NCBI GenBank assembly: GCA_041609715.1
Contig: JBFIQI010000029.1
Coordinates: forward strand, 1 to 19,766
DNA: 19,766 nt
Reading direction: 5' to 3'
Source: JABDLF01 sp041609715
GTDB taxonomy: Bacteria; Pseudomonadota; Gammaproteobacteria; Steroidobacterales; JABDLF01
Part shown: piece after piece, positions 6,194 to 14,483 of the stretch
How positions within the stretch are numbered: position 1 is the stretch's first letter
How the letters are laid out: each line of letters starts with the position of its first letter
The notes under the pieces: model-generated
The model's database searches: none
The model's input: only the letters and a program-made list of their open reading frames with translations
Told to the model about the DNA's origin: nothing
Program-made: the position numbers and the translations under genes

Positions 6194-6712
6194 ATCCATG
6201 TCCGCCCCATCATCAGTTTTTTGCTGCGGTAATGACTGCAGGTACCGGAACAGACTGCGCGCGTGGGCGGGTGGTTTGCCGGATGCTGATTCCTCCCTGG
6301 CATGCCTGATCAGCTGCCGCACATGCTGCCGGTCGGCATCCGGGAATTCCTCCAGCAGTTGACCCAACAGGGCATCGCCCTCGGCCAGCAGCCGGTCCCG
6401 CCAGGTCTCCAGGTGGTGAAAGCGACGTGCCGCCTGCTTGTGTTCGTTCTCCTGCTGTTCAATGGCGGCCCTGATGACGCTGGCATCCAGTTCGCGCATC
6501 AAGCGCCCGATATATTGTCGCTGCCGATACAGCGCCCGGCGGCTTTTCATGTTGCGGGCCTCAAGCACGGCCTCGCGCAGTTTTTGCGGCATGTCGATGG
6601 CGTCGAAACGCGCCCTGGGCATGCTCACGAGCTTTTCGCCAAGCTTTTGCAGGGCATGACTTTCGCGTTTCAGCTGGGACTTGCTGGGCGCTTGCTGGCT
6701 GCTGTCGCTCAC
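6188..6712 (-). CDS. darP: Ribosome-associated protein DarP/YjgA (DUF615)
   Basis: The product is 174 residues, close to the 183 of E. coli YjgA, a factor that associates with the large ribosomal subunit during assembly. Matching features are SKSQLKRESHALQKLGEKLVSMP, the Arg/Gln-rich RRALYRQRQYIGRLMRELD, then HHLETWRDRLL and FPDADRQHVRQLIRHARxE. The family ending KPPAHARSLFRYL is also present. It is entirely helical and charged. It starts with GTG at 6712 inside a 4-bp GTGA overlap with the preceding gene, which implies translational coupling. In many gammaproteobacteria yjgA adjoins pmbA and tldD. Here it lies between them in the other orientation, as gene six of the cyanophycin operon. Confidence 0.94.
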   Translation of the reverse strand: MSDSSQQAPSKSQLKRESHALQKLGEKLVSMPRARFDAIDMPQKLREAVLEARNMKSRRALYRQRQYIGRLMRELDASVIRAAIEQQENEHKQAARRFHHLETWRDRLLAEGDALLGQLLEEFPDADRQHVRQLIRHAREESASGKPPAHARSLFRYLQSLPQQKTDDGADMDW

Positions 6713-7956
6713 GGCAATCCGTCCAGTACTGCAACCAGCCGTTCGACCTCACTGAGCTGGTTGTAGTGCACCAGTGATGCCCGCACCACGCCGCTCTGGG
6801 GCGCCAGCCCCAGATATTCGATCAGACGCGGCGCATAGAAGTGACCCCAGCGAATGGCGATGCCATGGCGGTCGGTATACGCGGGAATGCCTGCCGAGTT
6901 GCGCTCGTTGAAGACAAAGGAAATTGTAGGAGTCCGAACGGTAGCCGAAGGCGACGACTCGCCAATGATGCGAGTATCGGGGCGCTGCTCAAGGTATTCG
7001 AGCAGCGGTCGGGCCAGGGATTCTTCGTGGCGGCTCATCCACCGCGTGGCGTGTTCGAACTTGTCCTTGTCACTGGCGTCGGCGGCGGCACCGGCGCGCG
7101 CTCCCAGCTCCAGGTAATAGTCCGGAATGCCGCCGCTGGCGTAAGCGAGTTCATAGTTCATGCCCCCGGGCTGCAATTTGTGAGGCACATCTCCCGGCGC
7201 AAAAAAATAATGATTAATATTGTCCAGCGCTTCGAGTTGGTCGCGCTTGCCGATCATTACCGCCTGGTGCGGACCGTAAACTTTGTACAAACTGAAAGTG
7301 TAATAGTCCACACCCCAGGCCTGCACGTCGATGCGGTGATGCGGTGCATAAGCAACACCGTCAACGCATACCCGCGCGTTGTGGGCGTGCACAAAATCAG
7401 TAATCTCTTTGACGGGTTCTATGCTGCCCAGAATGTTGGAAGTGTGAGTGAAGCACACCAGCCGCGTGCGCTCGCTCATCAGGGGTGCGAGATCGTCCAG
7501 CTCCAGGCGCAGGCTGTCGCGATTCAGTTCCCAGGTTCGCAGCACCATGCCGTGACGCTCGAGACGCCGCCAGGGACTGATGTTGGCCTCGTGGTCTACG
7601 TTGGTAACAACGATTTCATCGCCGGGAGACAACAGCGGCAACATGGCCCGGGATAATCGCGAGAGCAGCGCGCTGGTGGAGGGCCCTACAATGACCTCGG
7701 ACGGGTGGCGCGCGTTGGTAAAGCGCGCCAGTGCGTCGGTGGCCTCGTCCAGGCGTGCCTGTGCCAGCTCCGATATTGCGTAGCTGGCTCCCAGTTGCAC
7801 CGGGCACTCACTCAGGTAACGGGCCGCGCGCTCTATCACACGTGCCAGGGGCAGCGACCCGCCGGCGTTATCCATGAAGATCCAGTCGGACTTCAGTGTG
7901 GGGAACTGGGCTCGCACAAAATCCTGAATGTCTTGATCAGCGGATGCTGACATCAT
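6709..7956 (-). CDS. Class V aminotransferase fold protein, SufS-like but lacking the catalytic cysteine
   Basis: The product is 415 residues of the PLP fold type I, resembling the VC1184-type subfamily of cysteine desulfurase-like proteins. DNAGGSLPL (29-37) is the usual start. DHEAN (121-125) holds the His that stacks on PLP. D199 in CVDGVAYAPH contacts the PLP pyridine nitrogen, and K225 in SLYKVYGPH is the Schiff-base lysine. In SufS/CsdA the catalytic Cys sits in GHHCA; the equivalent here is GHFYA (371-375) with Tyr374, so sulfur transfer by the standard mechanism is unlikely. Two ATGs (7956, 7953) follow AAGGAG; either is possible. It overlaps the upstream Mur ligase by about 20 bp and yjgA by 4 bp. 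The reaction is unknown; an amino-acid substrate linked to Asp/Arg is suggested only by context. Confidence 0.85.
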   Translation of the reverse strand: MMSASADQDIQDFVRAQFPTLKSDWIFMDNAGGSLPLARVIERAARYLSECPVQLGASYAISELAQARLDEATDALARFTNARHPSEVIVGPSTSALLSRLSRAMLPLLSPGDEIVVTNVDHEANISPWRRLERHGMVLRTWELNRDSLRLELDDLAPLMSERTRLVCFTHTSNILGSIEPVKEITDFVHAHNARVCVDGVAYAPHHRIDVQAWGVDYYTFSLYKVYGPHQAVMIGKRDQLEALDNINHYFFAPGDVPHKLQPGGMNYELAYASGGIPDYYLELGARAGAAADASDKDKFEHATRWMSRHEESLARPLLEYLEQRPDTRIIGESSPSATVRTPTISFVFNERNSAGIPAYTDRHGIAIRWGHFYAPRLIEYLGLAPQSGVVRASLVHYNQLSEVERLVAVLDGLP

Positions 7957-9619
7957 GTTGCTCCTTGTCTTTTAGCCAGGTGCGAATCTCTCCCGAGTCT
8001 GCCAGTGCCAGCATGATGACGAGGTCGCCTGGCCTGGCATGCTCGAGCGCGTGGTGCAGGGACGACATTTCGTCGGGACAATGGGCGATCTGGCTGTCGT
8101 CGGCACCTGCTGCCCGCAGGGCCCGAGCCATAATGTCGAATACCTCGCCGGGTTCCCGACCCCGGTAATACTTTTCGAGTTCAGAAATAATGACCCGGTG
8201 CAGACCAATGCGCCAGGCGCTTGCGGCGAGGTCTGCAATGGCATTGTCGGGCCTGTCACCCGCCTGACCGAAACACAGAATCCGACGTCTGGCCTGCAAA
8301 TGTCGCGCCAGGTGAAATAATGCGCGCATCGCATCTACGTTGTGGGCGAAATCGACCAGCACCTTGATGCCGTCGACCCTGTACAGGTTACAGCGCCCCG
8401 GATTGTCACCGCGCCGTGTCGAGCGCAGGCCCAGGCGAACAGATTCGTCATCGATGCCCAGGGCCCTGGCCAGCCCGATGGCGCCCAGCGCGTTGGCAAC
8501 ATTGTGCCGGGCGGCACCATCGAAGGTGATGGGTGCCTGGCTAATGGGCAGAAGGCAGCGCCACTGGCCGTCACTGCGAAAGGCAAACTCACCATCGATA
8601 ACCGTGCAAGCGGCGCCGCCAGCAGCGATGTGCTGCCGAAGTACCCTGTTGTCAGGGTCGGGACTGAAATAACACAGGGCGGTTCGGGCCTTGGCGGCCC
8701 GGGCTACCAGCAAGGGATCCTCTGCATTCAGCACCAGCGTACCCGTTGCATTCAGCGCCCGGGTTACGACCCACTTGATCTCCAGTAACTCATTGAGACT
8801 GCGGGAACCAAAATCACCCAGATGGTCCTCGGAAATATTGGTAATGAGGGCGGCATCAGCGTGTTCCAGGGCCAGCCCGCGCCGCAGCAATCCGCCACGC
8901 GCGGTCTCCAGCACAGCCACTTCAACCCGCCTATCTCTGAGAACCCTGCGTGCGCCTCCGGGACCCGCGTAGTCACCTTTATCAATAATCTCGCCGCCAA
9001 CGGCCATCCAGTCCGTGGAAGTCAGGCCGCAGATTTTGCCCGCCGCTGCCATCATGTTGGCAACCAGACGTGATGAGGTTGTTTTCCCGTTAGTCCCCGT
9101 AATGAGTCCCACCGGTATCGCCTTGAAAGTTTCCCAATCGAGTTCAGCCGGCAAGGGGGCCGAGCGAACCGGCCAGCTGCGGGAATGGCGGCCCAGGCCC
9201 AGCGAGACTTCATCGTCATCGCTGAGGACGGTGACGCGGTGCTCCCGGGCGGTCCGCAGCAGTTCCAGCAGGCGCGGATTCTGCTCATTGTGGATGGCTG
9301 TCCGCAGCGTGTCGGCCAGACCCGGGTCCTGCCTCCGCCGGCCGGCCAGGACGTCCCAGGCTGCTTCCAGCACTTCGGTGGCCGCGTACAGCGCGTCCGC
9401 AGGCGCTGAGATCGCCAGGCTGAAACCACCGCTGCACTTGCGGGCTGCGCAGCTTTCGGACTGCCAGCCCAGGGATTCCAGGAGACTTTCGATGATGGTG
9501 GCAAGTCGCGCGATAAGTTCGCCGGCCTCGTCATCGTCACAGGCGATGTCCAGCACCGCGCCTGCCCGGTCCCAGATAACGTTGGGTCCGGTGAGTCGCC
9601 GGCAGTCCAGCAATTCCAC
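7937..9619 (-). CDS. CphA-like Mur ligase protein lacking the ATP-grasp domain
   Basis: The product is 560 residues from a GTG start 12 nt after the cphA stop. The N-terminal 150 residues resemble the CphA N domain (LTGPNVIW near residue 10 against CphA VGPNIY). A block SLGLGRHSRSWP (139-150) recalls CphA SLLQLGHGRYQ at 196-206. The Mur ligase then begins directly, with P-loop GTNGKTT at 175-181, GDYAGPGGARRVLRD, LETARGGLLRRGL, NISEDHLG, NAEDP, HNVANALGAI and a C-terminal domain with DFAHN. The ATP-grasp core that adds Asp in CphA (roughly 210-490 there) is missing. It thus looks like a deletion derivative of CphA. It could add Arg or another amino acid to an acyl acceptor, or assist CphA; neither is shown. 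Confidence 0.85.
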   Translation of the reverse strand: MELLDCRRLTGPNVIWDRAGAVLDIACDDDEAGELIARLATIIESLLESLGWQSESCAARKCSGGFSLAISAPADALYAATEVLEAAWDVLAGRRRQDPGLADTLRTAIHNEQNPRLLELLRTAREHRVTVLSDDDEVSLGLGRHSRSWPVRSAPLPAELDWETFKAIPVGLITGTNGKTTSSRLVANMMAAAGKICGLTSTDWMAVGGEIIDKGDYAGPGGARRVLRDRRVEVAVLETARGGLLRRGLALEHADAALITNISEDHLGDFGSRSLNELLEIKWVVTRALNATGTLVLNAEDPLLVARAAKARTALCYFSPDPDNRVLRQHIAAGGAACTVIDGEFAFRSDGQWRCLLPISQAPITFDGAARHNVANALGAIGLARALGIDDESVRLGLRSTRRGDNPGRCNLYRVDGIKVLVDFAHNVDAMRALFHLARHLQARRRILCFGQAGDRPDNAIADLAASAWRIGLHRVIISELEKYYRGREPGEVFDIMARALRAAGADDSQIAHCPDEMSSLHHALEHARPGDLVIMLALADSGEIRTWLKDKEQHDVSIR

Positions 9620-9631
9620 GCGGTGGTCCGC

Positions 9632-12418
9632 TCAGTCCGCTTCTTCGCGGGCGATACGAACGCCACGCTCGTCACGGATGATCTCCAGGTCATCAGGCAG
9701 TTCAAAGCCCGGCACTTCCATGGGCGGAGATTGCCTCGGCCCTGCGGAGGCGTCTTCACGGGCATGCTCGCCAGACTTGAAGTAAATAATCTGTTTCCAG
9801 CAGCGCTTGATCTGGTCACCAAGCACGAGCACCACATCACCTGGTCCCGCGAGCTCCAGTGCCCGCTGGGTTGCTTCCTGTTCGTCCGGGATCAGGTGGA
9901 TGCTGTCAGCGCTGACGCCGGCAGCCAGCAACTCGGTGCGTAGCATCGCGGGTATTTCTTCATCGCCCCGCCCCCGGCGATAGTCATCGCGCCGACAGAT
10001 GTAGGTGTCGAAATGCCCGGCTGCGGCGGCAGCGATCTCCCTGACATCCTCGTCGCGGCGATCACCCGGTGCGGCCAGCACCACGATGCGCTGGCCCACT
10101 ACATCCAGGCGATCGATAACGCTGCACATGGCTCTAACGGCCGCCGGGTTATGGGCGTAATCCAGGATGACCTTGAAAGGGTGTTCATCGAAGACGTTCA
10201 TACGCCCGGGCGCCTGGAAAAAATTGCTGCCAAAGGTGCGCAGGCCCTGCATGATGTGTTCCAGACTCACATCCATGTTGTAGGCCATGGCGGCTGCAAA
10301 CATGGCGTTTTGCACGTTGTGGGTTGCGCGTCCCTCAAGGGTTGCGGGGATCAGGTGCGTCCACATCAGGGGGATATGGCGCATGTTGTCGTAAATGGTG
10401 ATCATGTAACCGTTCATGCCCTGTTCCAGCACCACGGCGCGACCGCCGGCCTGGATATGCTCTTTGACCAGGGGATGCCCGGGATTCATGGTGACGTAGC
10501 AGACATGCTGGGCATCGGTGTAATCAGCCATCTGCAAACAGCGCGTGTCGTCGGCGTTGAGAATGGCAGCGTCCTGCGCGACCTCTATCGGCACGCGCTT
10601 GAGTTCTGCCAGCTGGTCCAGGGTGTCGATCCCCTTCATGCCGAGGTGATCAGAGGCAACGTTCAGACAGCAGGCCACGTTGCACTCCATGAAACCCAGT
10701 CCGCTACGCAACATGCCGCCCCTTGCAGTCTCGAGCACGGCCGCATCGATCATGGGATCGCGCAGAATCATGCGCGCCGAGACCGGCCCGGTCATATCAC
10801 CCTCGACTGACAGCTGGCCGTCGATATAGACACCGTCCGTGGTGGTCATGCCAACCACATGCCCCTTCATTTTCAGGATATGTGCCAGCATGCGCGCGGT
10901 GGTGGTTTTGCCGTTGGTACCGGTGACCGCGGCAATGGGTATGCGGCTGGGCGAGCCAGCCGGGAACAGCATGTCGACCACCGGCCCGGCAACGTCCCGG
11001 GGCTGGCCTTCACTGGGCGCGACATGCATGCGAAAACCGGGCCCGGCATTGACTTCGCAGATGCCCCCGCCCGTTACCCGGTAGGACTCGCTGATATCGG
11101 TGGTGATGAAATCCACGCCTCCGACATCCAGACCGATGGCCATGATGGCCCTGATGGCCATTTCCTGGTTGTCAGGATGGATACTGTCGGTGACATCTAT
11201 TGCGGTCCCGCCGGTAGACAGATTGGCGGTGGAGCGCAGATACACGACCTCGTCTTTGGCCGGAACCGTCTGGCGATCGTAGCCCAGCTGCTGCAACAGT
11301 CGCTCCGCCTGGTGATCGAATTCCAGCCGGGTCAGTACTTTTTCATGGCCGACGCCGCGACGCGGATCCTGGTTGATCTGTTCCACCAGCGCCTCGATGC
11401 TGGAGACACCGTCACCCACGACATGGCCGGGTACTCGTTTGGCGGCCGCCACCACCTTGCCATCCACCACCAGGATCCGGTGGTCCATGCCTTCCAGGTA
11501 TGACTCCACGACGATAGTACGGCCGTGCTCCCGTGCTTTTTCGAAAGCGACACCGACCTGCTCGTCGTTAACCAGGTTGATCGAAACGCCACGTCCGTGG
11601 TTGCCAGACAGCGGTTTCAATACCACTGGAAAACCGATGCGGTTGGCAGCTCGAATTGCCCGCTGTTGGCTCTGTACCATGATCTGGCGCGGCACCGGCA
11701 AGCCCAAATCTCTGAGAATGGCGTTGGTTTCTTCCTTGTCGGATGCGAGTTCGACGCCGATATTGGAGGTGTTGCCGGTAACGGTTGCCTGGATGCGCTT
11801 TTGATAACGTCCGTGGCCCAGCTGCAGCAGGCTGTAACGGTTAAGGCGGATCCACGGGATGCCGCGACTTTCGGCGGCCCGGGCCAGGGAGGCGGTACTG
11901 GGGCCGAGTTCCCGCTTCTGTGCGTACTTGATGAACTGGTCGCGTTCGGCTTCAAAATCCCAATCGTCACCGGGTAAGCCGCCCGGTCGCAGCTCGACTG
12001 GCAAAAGATAATGCAGAATTTCCAGGGCAATTCGACTGGCTTCCCGCCCCACCGCTTCATCATGGTATTCGAACACCATGTTGTAGTGCCCGGGCCGGCC
12101 GTCCAGCGAGCGCGTTCGGCCGAAACTGACGTCAGATCCGGCAACGTTTTGCAGCTCGATGGCGACATGCTCCATCACGTGTCCCAGCCAGGTGCCCTGG
12201 TCTTCGCACATGCGTCGAACGAAACCTCCTGGTTCCTGGTACGAGCAGCCATGCTCGTGCAGCCCCGGCAGCATATCCAGCAGGCGATTTACGTACGCCT
12301 CACCAAGTCGCGCAGTGGGCCAGGCTTCCAGCTGCCCGAGATCCAGTACATGGCGGATGACCGGGAAGCGCGCATAAATGTTGGGCCCTACATAGACGTT
12401 GGTTTCAATTATTTTCAT
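9632..12418 (-). CDS. cphA: Cyanophycin synthetase CphA
   Basis: The product is 928 residues. It makes multi-L-arginyl-poly-L-aspartate from Asp, Arg and ATP. Residues 1-160 are the N domain, with VGPNIY and an HxxEH motif (H80, E83, H84). About 161-490 is the ATP-grasp domain that extends the Asp backbone: VVLKPLSGNHGRG with K268, and CEVNAGPGFRMH with E455 and N457. About 491-880 is the Mur-ligase-like domain that adds Arg: VTGTNGKTT (K504), GDMTGPVSARMILRD, LETARGGMLRSG, and LDYAHNP. GDQIKRCWKQIIYF closes the core, and an extra acidic tail of about 45 residues follows. ATGA overlap with cphB couples their translation. GGAGA precedes the ATG. All catalytic landmarks are intact, so it should be active. 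Confidence 0.97.
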   Translation of the reverse strand: MKIIETNVYVGPNIYARFPVIRHVLDLGQLEAWPTARLGEAYVNRLLDMLPGLHEHGCSYQEPGGFVRRMCEDQGTWLGHVMEHVAIELQNVAGSDVSFGRTRSLDGRPGHYNMVFEYHDEAVGREASRIALEILHYLLPVELRPGGLPGDDWDFEAERDQFIKYAQKRELGPSTASLARAAESRGIPWIRLNRYSLLQLGHGRYQKRIQATVTGNTSNIGVELASDKEETNAILRDLGLPVPRQIMVQSQQRAIRAANRIGFPVVLKPLSGNHGRGVSINLVNDEQVGVAFEKAREHGRTIVVESYLEGMDHRILVVDGKVVAAAKRVPGHVVGDGVSSIEALVEQINQDPRRGVGHEKVLTRLEFDHQAERLLQQLGYDRQTVPAKDEVVYLRSTANLSTGGTAIDVTDSIHPDNQEMAIRAIMAIGLDVGGVDFITTDISESYRVTGGGICEVNAGPGFRMHVAPSEGQPRDVAGPVVDMLFPAGSPSRIPIAAVTGTNGKTTTARMLAHILKMKGHVVGMTTTDGVYIDGQLSVEGDMTGPVSARMILRDPMIDAAVLETARGGMLRSGLGFMECNVACCLNVASDHLGMKGIDTLDQLAELKRVPIEVAQDAAILNADDTRCLQMADYTDAQHVCYVTMNPGHPLVKEHIQAGGRAVVLEQGMNGYMITIYDNMRHIPLMWTHLIPATLEGRATHNVQNAMFAAAMAYNMDVSLEHIMQGLRTFGSNFFQAPGRMNVFDEHPFKVILDYAHNPAAVRAMCSVIDRLDVVGQRIVVLAAPGDRRDEDVREIAAAAAGHFDTYICRRDDYRRGRGDEEIPAMLRTELLAAGVSADSIHLIPDEQEATQRALELAGPGDVVLVLGDQIKRCWKQIIYFKSGEHAREDASAGPRQSPPMEVPGFELPDDLEIIRDERGVRIAREEAD

Positions 12419-13269
12419 GCCTTTTCTCCGCGCGGCTCAACGGCATCTGCCGCAACGCTGGCGACGCGGCTGGCGATGTCGAAATGGCCGCCGGCAACCA
12501 GTATATGCAGCCGCACGCCGATCAGGCTGACCGGCTGATCGCGGCGGGCTTTGGCCATGGAGGAGTGCTGTAGCTCCGAGGGATCCACAATGGTAATCCC
12601 GCCGCTGCCCACGACCTCGAGCGAGTCTCCCGGCCGGATAAAGGCGGCAGTATCCTCGTCCAGCCCTATGCCAACTGCAAAAGGGTTGTAAGCCAGCGCG
12701 GTCAGCAGCCGGCCAAGACGATCGCGCTGACGAAAATGTTGGTCGATGATGAAATTATTCGTCAGCCCCAGGCCCGGAGCCAGGGTAACCATGTTGGGGC
12801 TCGGCGTGCTGCCCTCAAGACCGCCTGCGATCATGTGCTCGGGCATGAATGCTGCGCCCGCAGAAGTGCCGGCCACGTGCATGCCGGCGGCGTTGCGCCT
12901 GCGGATGGCCTGGGCAACGCCGGTGCCGCCCAGGGTGGTGGACAGGCGCAGCTGGTTGCCGCCGGTCATGAAAACGCCGTCAGAGCGATCGATGGCGTCG
13001 CGGTGTTCCTGCAGATCGCATTCCGCCCGGGTTTCAATGGGCAGAATGTGAGCGTGGTCGGCCCCGAGGCGTCGGAACAGCCGCTCATAACGGCGCCCGG
13101 TATCGGCGCGCTGTGAGGCCGTGGGGATGATGGCAATCTCCGCATTGCGACCGCCACATAAATCCACAAAGCGCTGCAGAATTTCCGGATTGTTAAATTT
13201 TTCCTCGGCGCCACCGATGGGCACGATGAAGCCGCGCTCGTTCTTCGGATGATCGGGTGATGGACACAT
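12415..13269 (-). CDS. cphB: Cyanophycinase CphB
   Basis: The product is 284 residues, a typical length for peptidase family S51. It cleaves cyanophycin to beta-Asp-Arg dipeptides in the cytosol. It shows the start FIVPIGGAEEK (14-24), FMTGGNQLRL (100-109), the nucleophile elbow GTSAGA with S136, and NNFIIDQHFRQRDRLGRL with H178. GIGLDEDTAAF (200-210) supplies the conserved acidic residues. These match cyanophycinase rather than the smaller dipeptidase E. No signal peptide is present, so it acts on intracellular polymer rather than being a secreted CphE type. ATG 13269 directly abuts the iadA stop (13270-13272), with GAGGAG inside the end of iadA as ribosome binding site. Confidence 0.96.
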   Translation of the reverse strand: MCPSPDHPKNERGFIVPIGGAEEKFNNPEILQRFVDLCGGRNAEIAIIPTASQRADTGRRYERLFRRLGADHAHILPIETRAECDLQEHRDAIDRSDGVFMTGGNQLRLSTTLGGTGVAQAIRRRNAAGMHVAGTSAGAAFMPEHMIAGGLEGSTPSPNMVTLAPGLGLTNNFIIDQHFRQRDRLGRLLTALAYNPFAVGIGLDEDTAAFIRPGDSLEVVGSGGITIVDPSELQHSSMAKARRDQPVSLIGVRLHILVAGGHFDIASRVASVAADAVEPRGEKA

Positions 13270-14454
13270 TCAGTTAGACTCCTCGCTGGGTCCGGCTTCG
13301 AAAGTCCCGCTGATCTGCTGGCGGCCATCCAGGACATGCCATCGCCCACGGGCCATTACGTCGGTGATGGCGAGCGCTTGGTCCAGTACCACCAGGTCGG
13401 CATCGCAACCGGTCTCGACCCGACCCTTGCCCGACAGGCGCAACAGCCGCGCAGGATTGCTGGTGATGGCGGGCAGCACTTGTTCCAGCGCCAGGCCGCG
13501 GTTGCAGGCGCGCCGCAGCATGTCTTGCAGTGCGCCTGGCCGGCCGATCTCCATGCTGAGCATCTCTCCCTGTTCATTGAATACTGGCAGGCAGCCGCCA
13601 CCGTCTGAACTGACGGTGATGTTCTCGGCGGGCGCGCCGTTTTCCAGGTAGCGCACCAGTCCCTCATCAGCCCACCAGGCATCCTCGCCAGCTTCGACCG
13701 GGAAGGCCGTTAGGTCGATGCTGCAGCCCCTGTGTGCCAGGTCCAGGGCTTCGTCGAACAACGGCCGGCGGCGGTTCACATGGGTCGGGTTGAATACCCG
13801 GGCTGGCAATTCACTGCTTGCCAGCGCCGCGCGCAGCATTTCAAGACCTCGCTCGCCGTCACCTACATGAATATGCAGTATGCCGGCCTTGCCGCTGATT
13901 AGGCCGGCCACATGCACCTCGCTGGCCAATCGCAGCAGTTCGTCCAGAGTCGGCTGACTGGAGCGATGATCGCTGATGGCCACTTCGCCAACACCGATCA
14001 CCGGGTCCACGAACACCACATCATCACGGACGCTCCCGCTCAGCGTAACGGGAGGCAGGTGATAACCGCCGCTGTGGCACCAGGCTGACAGGCCCTCGGC
14101 GCGCAGGGCATAAGCCCTCGCCACCAGTTCCCTGGTGCTGCGGGTTGAGTCATCCGTGCCCAGCACGCCAACAACGCTGGTCACGCCGGCACTGGTGTAA
14201 ACGGACAGGCCGGGAGCGGGCACGCGGGTGGCGAAGCCGCTTTCGCCGCCGCCGCCGGTGAGGTGCACATGGGCGTCGATAAACCCCGGCACCAGGTAGC
14301 GGCCTTCAAGATCCACAGTGGGCGTATCGGAAGGTAAGGCGGGTACGGTATCGCCGATCCAGAGAATTTTTTCACCACCGATTACCAGATGCTTGAGACC
14401 CTGGGGTGCAGGCGCAAACAACTTTGCATTGCGGATGAGAGACAGCGTTTTCAT
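13270..14454 (-). CDS. iadA: Isoaspartyl dipeptidase IadA (peptidase M38)
   Basis: The product is 394 residues, an amidohydrolase-superfamily enzyme that hydrolyses beta-aspartyl dipeptides; here it would convert beta-Asp-Arg from CphB into Asp and Arg. PGFIDAHVHLTGGGGE (57-71) gives metal ligands H62 and H64. HIHVGD gives H196, PTHVNR gives H225, and SSDGGG gives D284. The E. coli carboxylated Lys162 in VKCAISDHRS corresponds here to E157 in GVGEVAISDHRSS, so the two metals are probably bridged by Glu. GVTSVVGVLGTDDSTR and GAYH-like GGYH segments match IadA rather than dihydroorotase. It is the first gene of the operon. Its ATG 14454 lacks a good Shine-Dalgarno, unlike the downstream genes. 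Confidence 0.94.
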   Translation of the reverse strand: MKTLSLIRNAKLFAPAPQGLKHLVIGGEKILWIGDTVPALPSDTPTVDLEGRYLVPGFIDAHVHLTGGGGESGFATRVPAPGLSVYTSAGVTSVVGVLGTDDSTRSTRELVARAYALRAEGLSAWCHSGGYHLPPVTLSGSVRDDVVFVDPVIGVGEVAISDHRSSQPTLDELLRLASEVHVAGLISGKAGILHIHVGDGERGLEMLRAALASSELPARVFNPTHVNRRRPLFDEALDLAHRGCSIDLTAFPVEAGEDAWWADEGLVRYLENGAPAENITVSSDGGGCLPVFNEQGEMLSMEIGRPGALQDMLRRACNRGLALEQVLPAITSNPARLLRLSGKGRVETGCDADLVVLDQALAITDVMARGRWHVLDGRQQISGTFEAGPSEESN

Positions 14455-14483
14455 GCTTGTTTTAGCTGTTTAAAAAGGCGGCA

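Noticed and set aside
10013..10810. Plus-strand open frame of 265 codons inside cphA
   Set aside because: It is antisense to the conserved Mur ligase region of CphA, is His-rich with no family features, and has no ribosome binding site support.
9632..12418. CphA2-type dipeptide-polymerising enzyme instead of CphA1
   Set aside because: The C-terminal Mur ligase domain is full length with intact P-loop and DYAHN motifs, whereas CphA2 has a shortened and inactive Arg-adding domain.
13270..14454. Dihydroorotase or hydantoinase as alternative identity for the M38 gene
   Set aside because: HLTGGGGE, SVVGVLGTDD and SDHRSS are IadA marks, and the neighbouring cyanophycinase makes the isoaspartyl dipeptide substrate.
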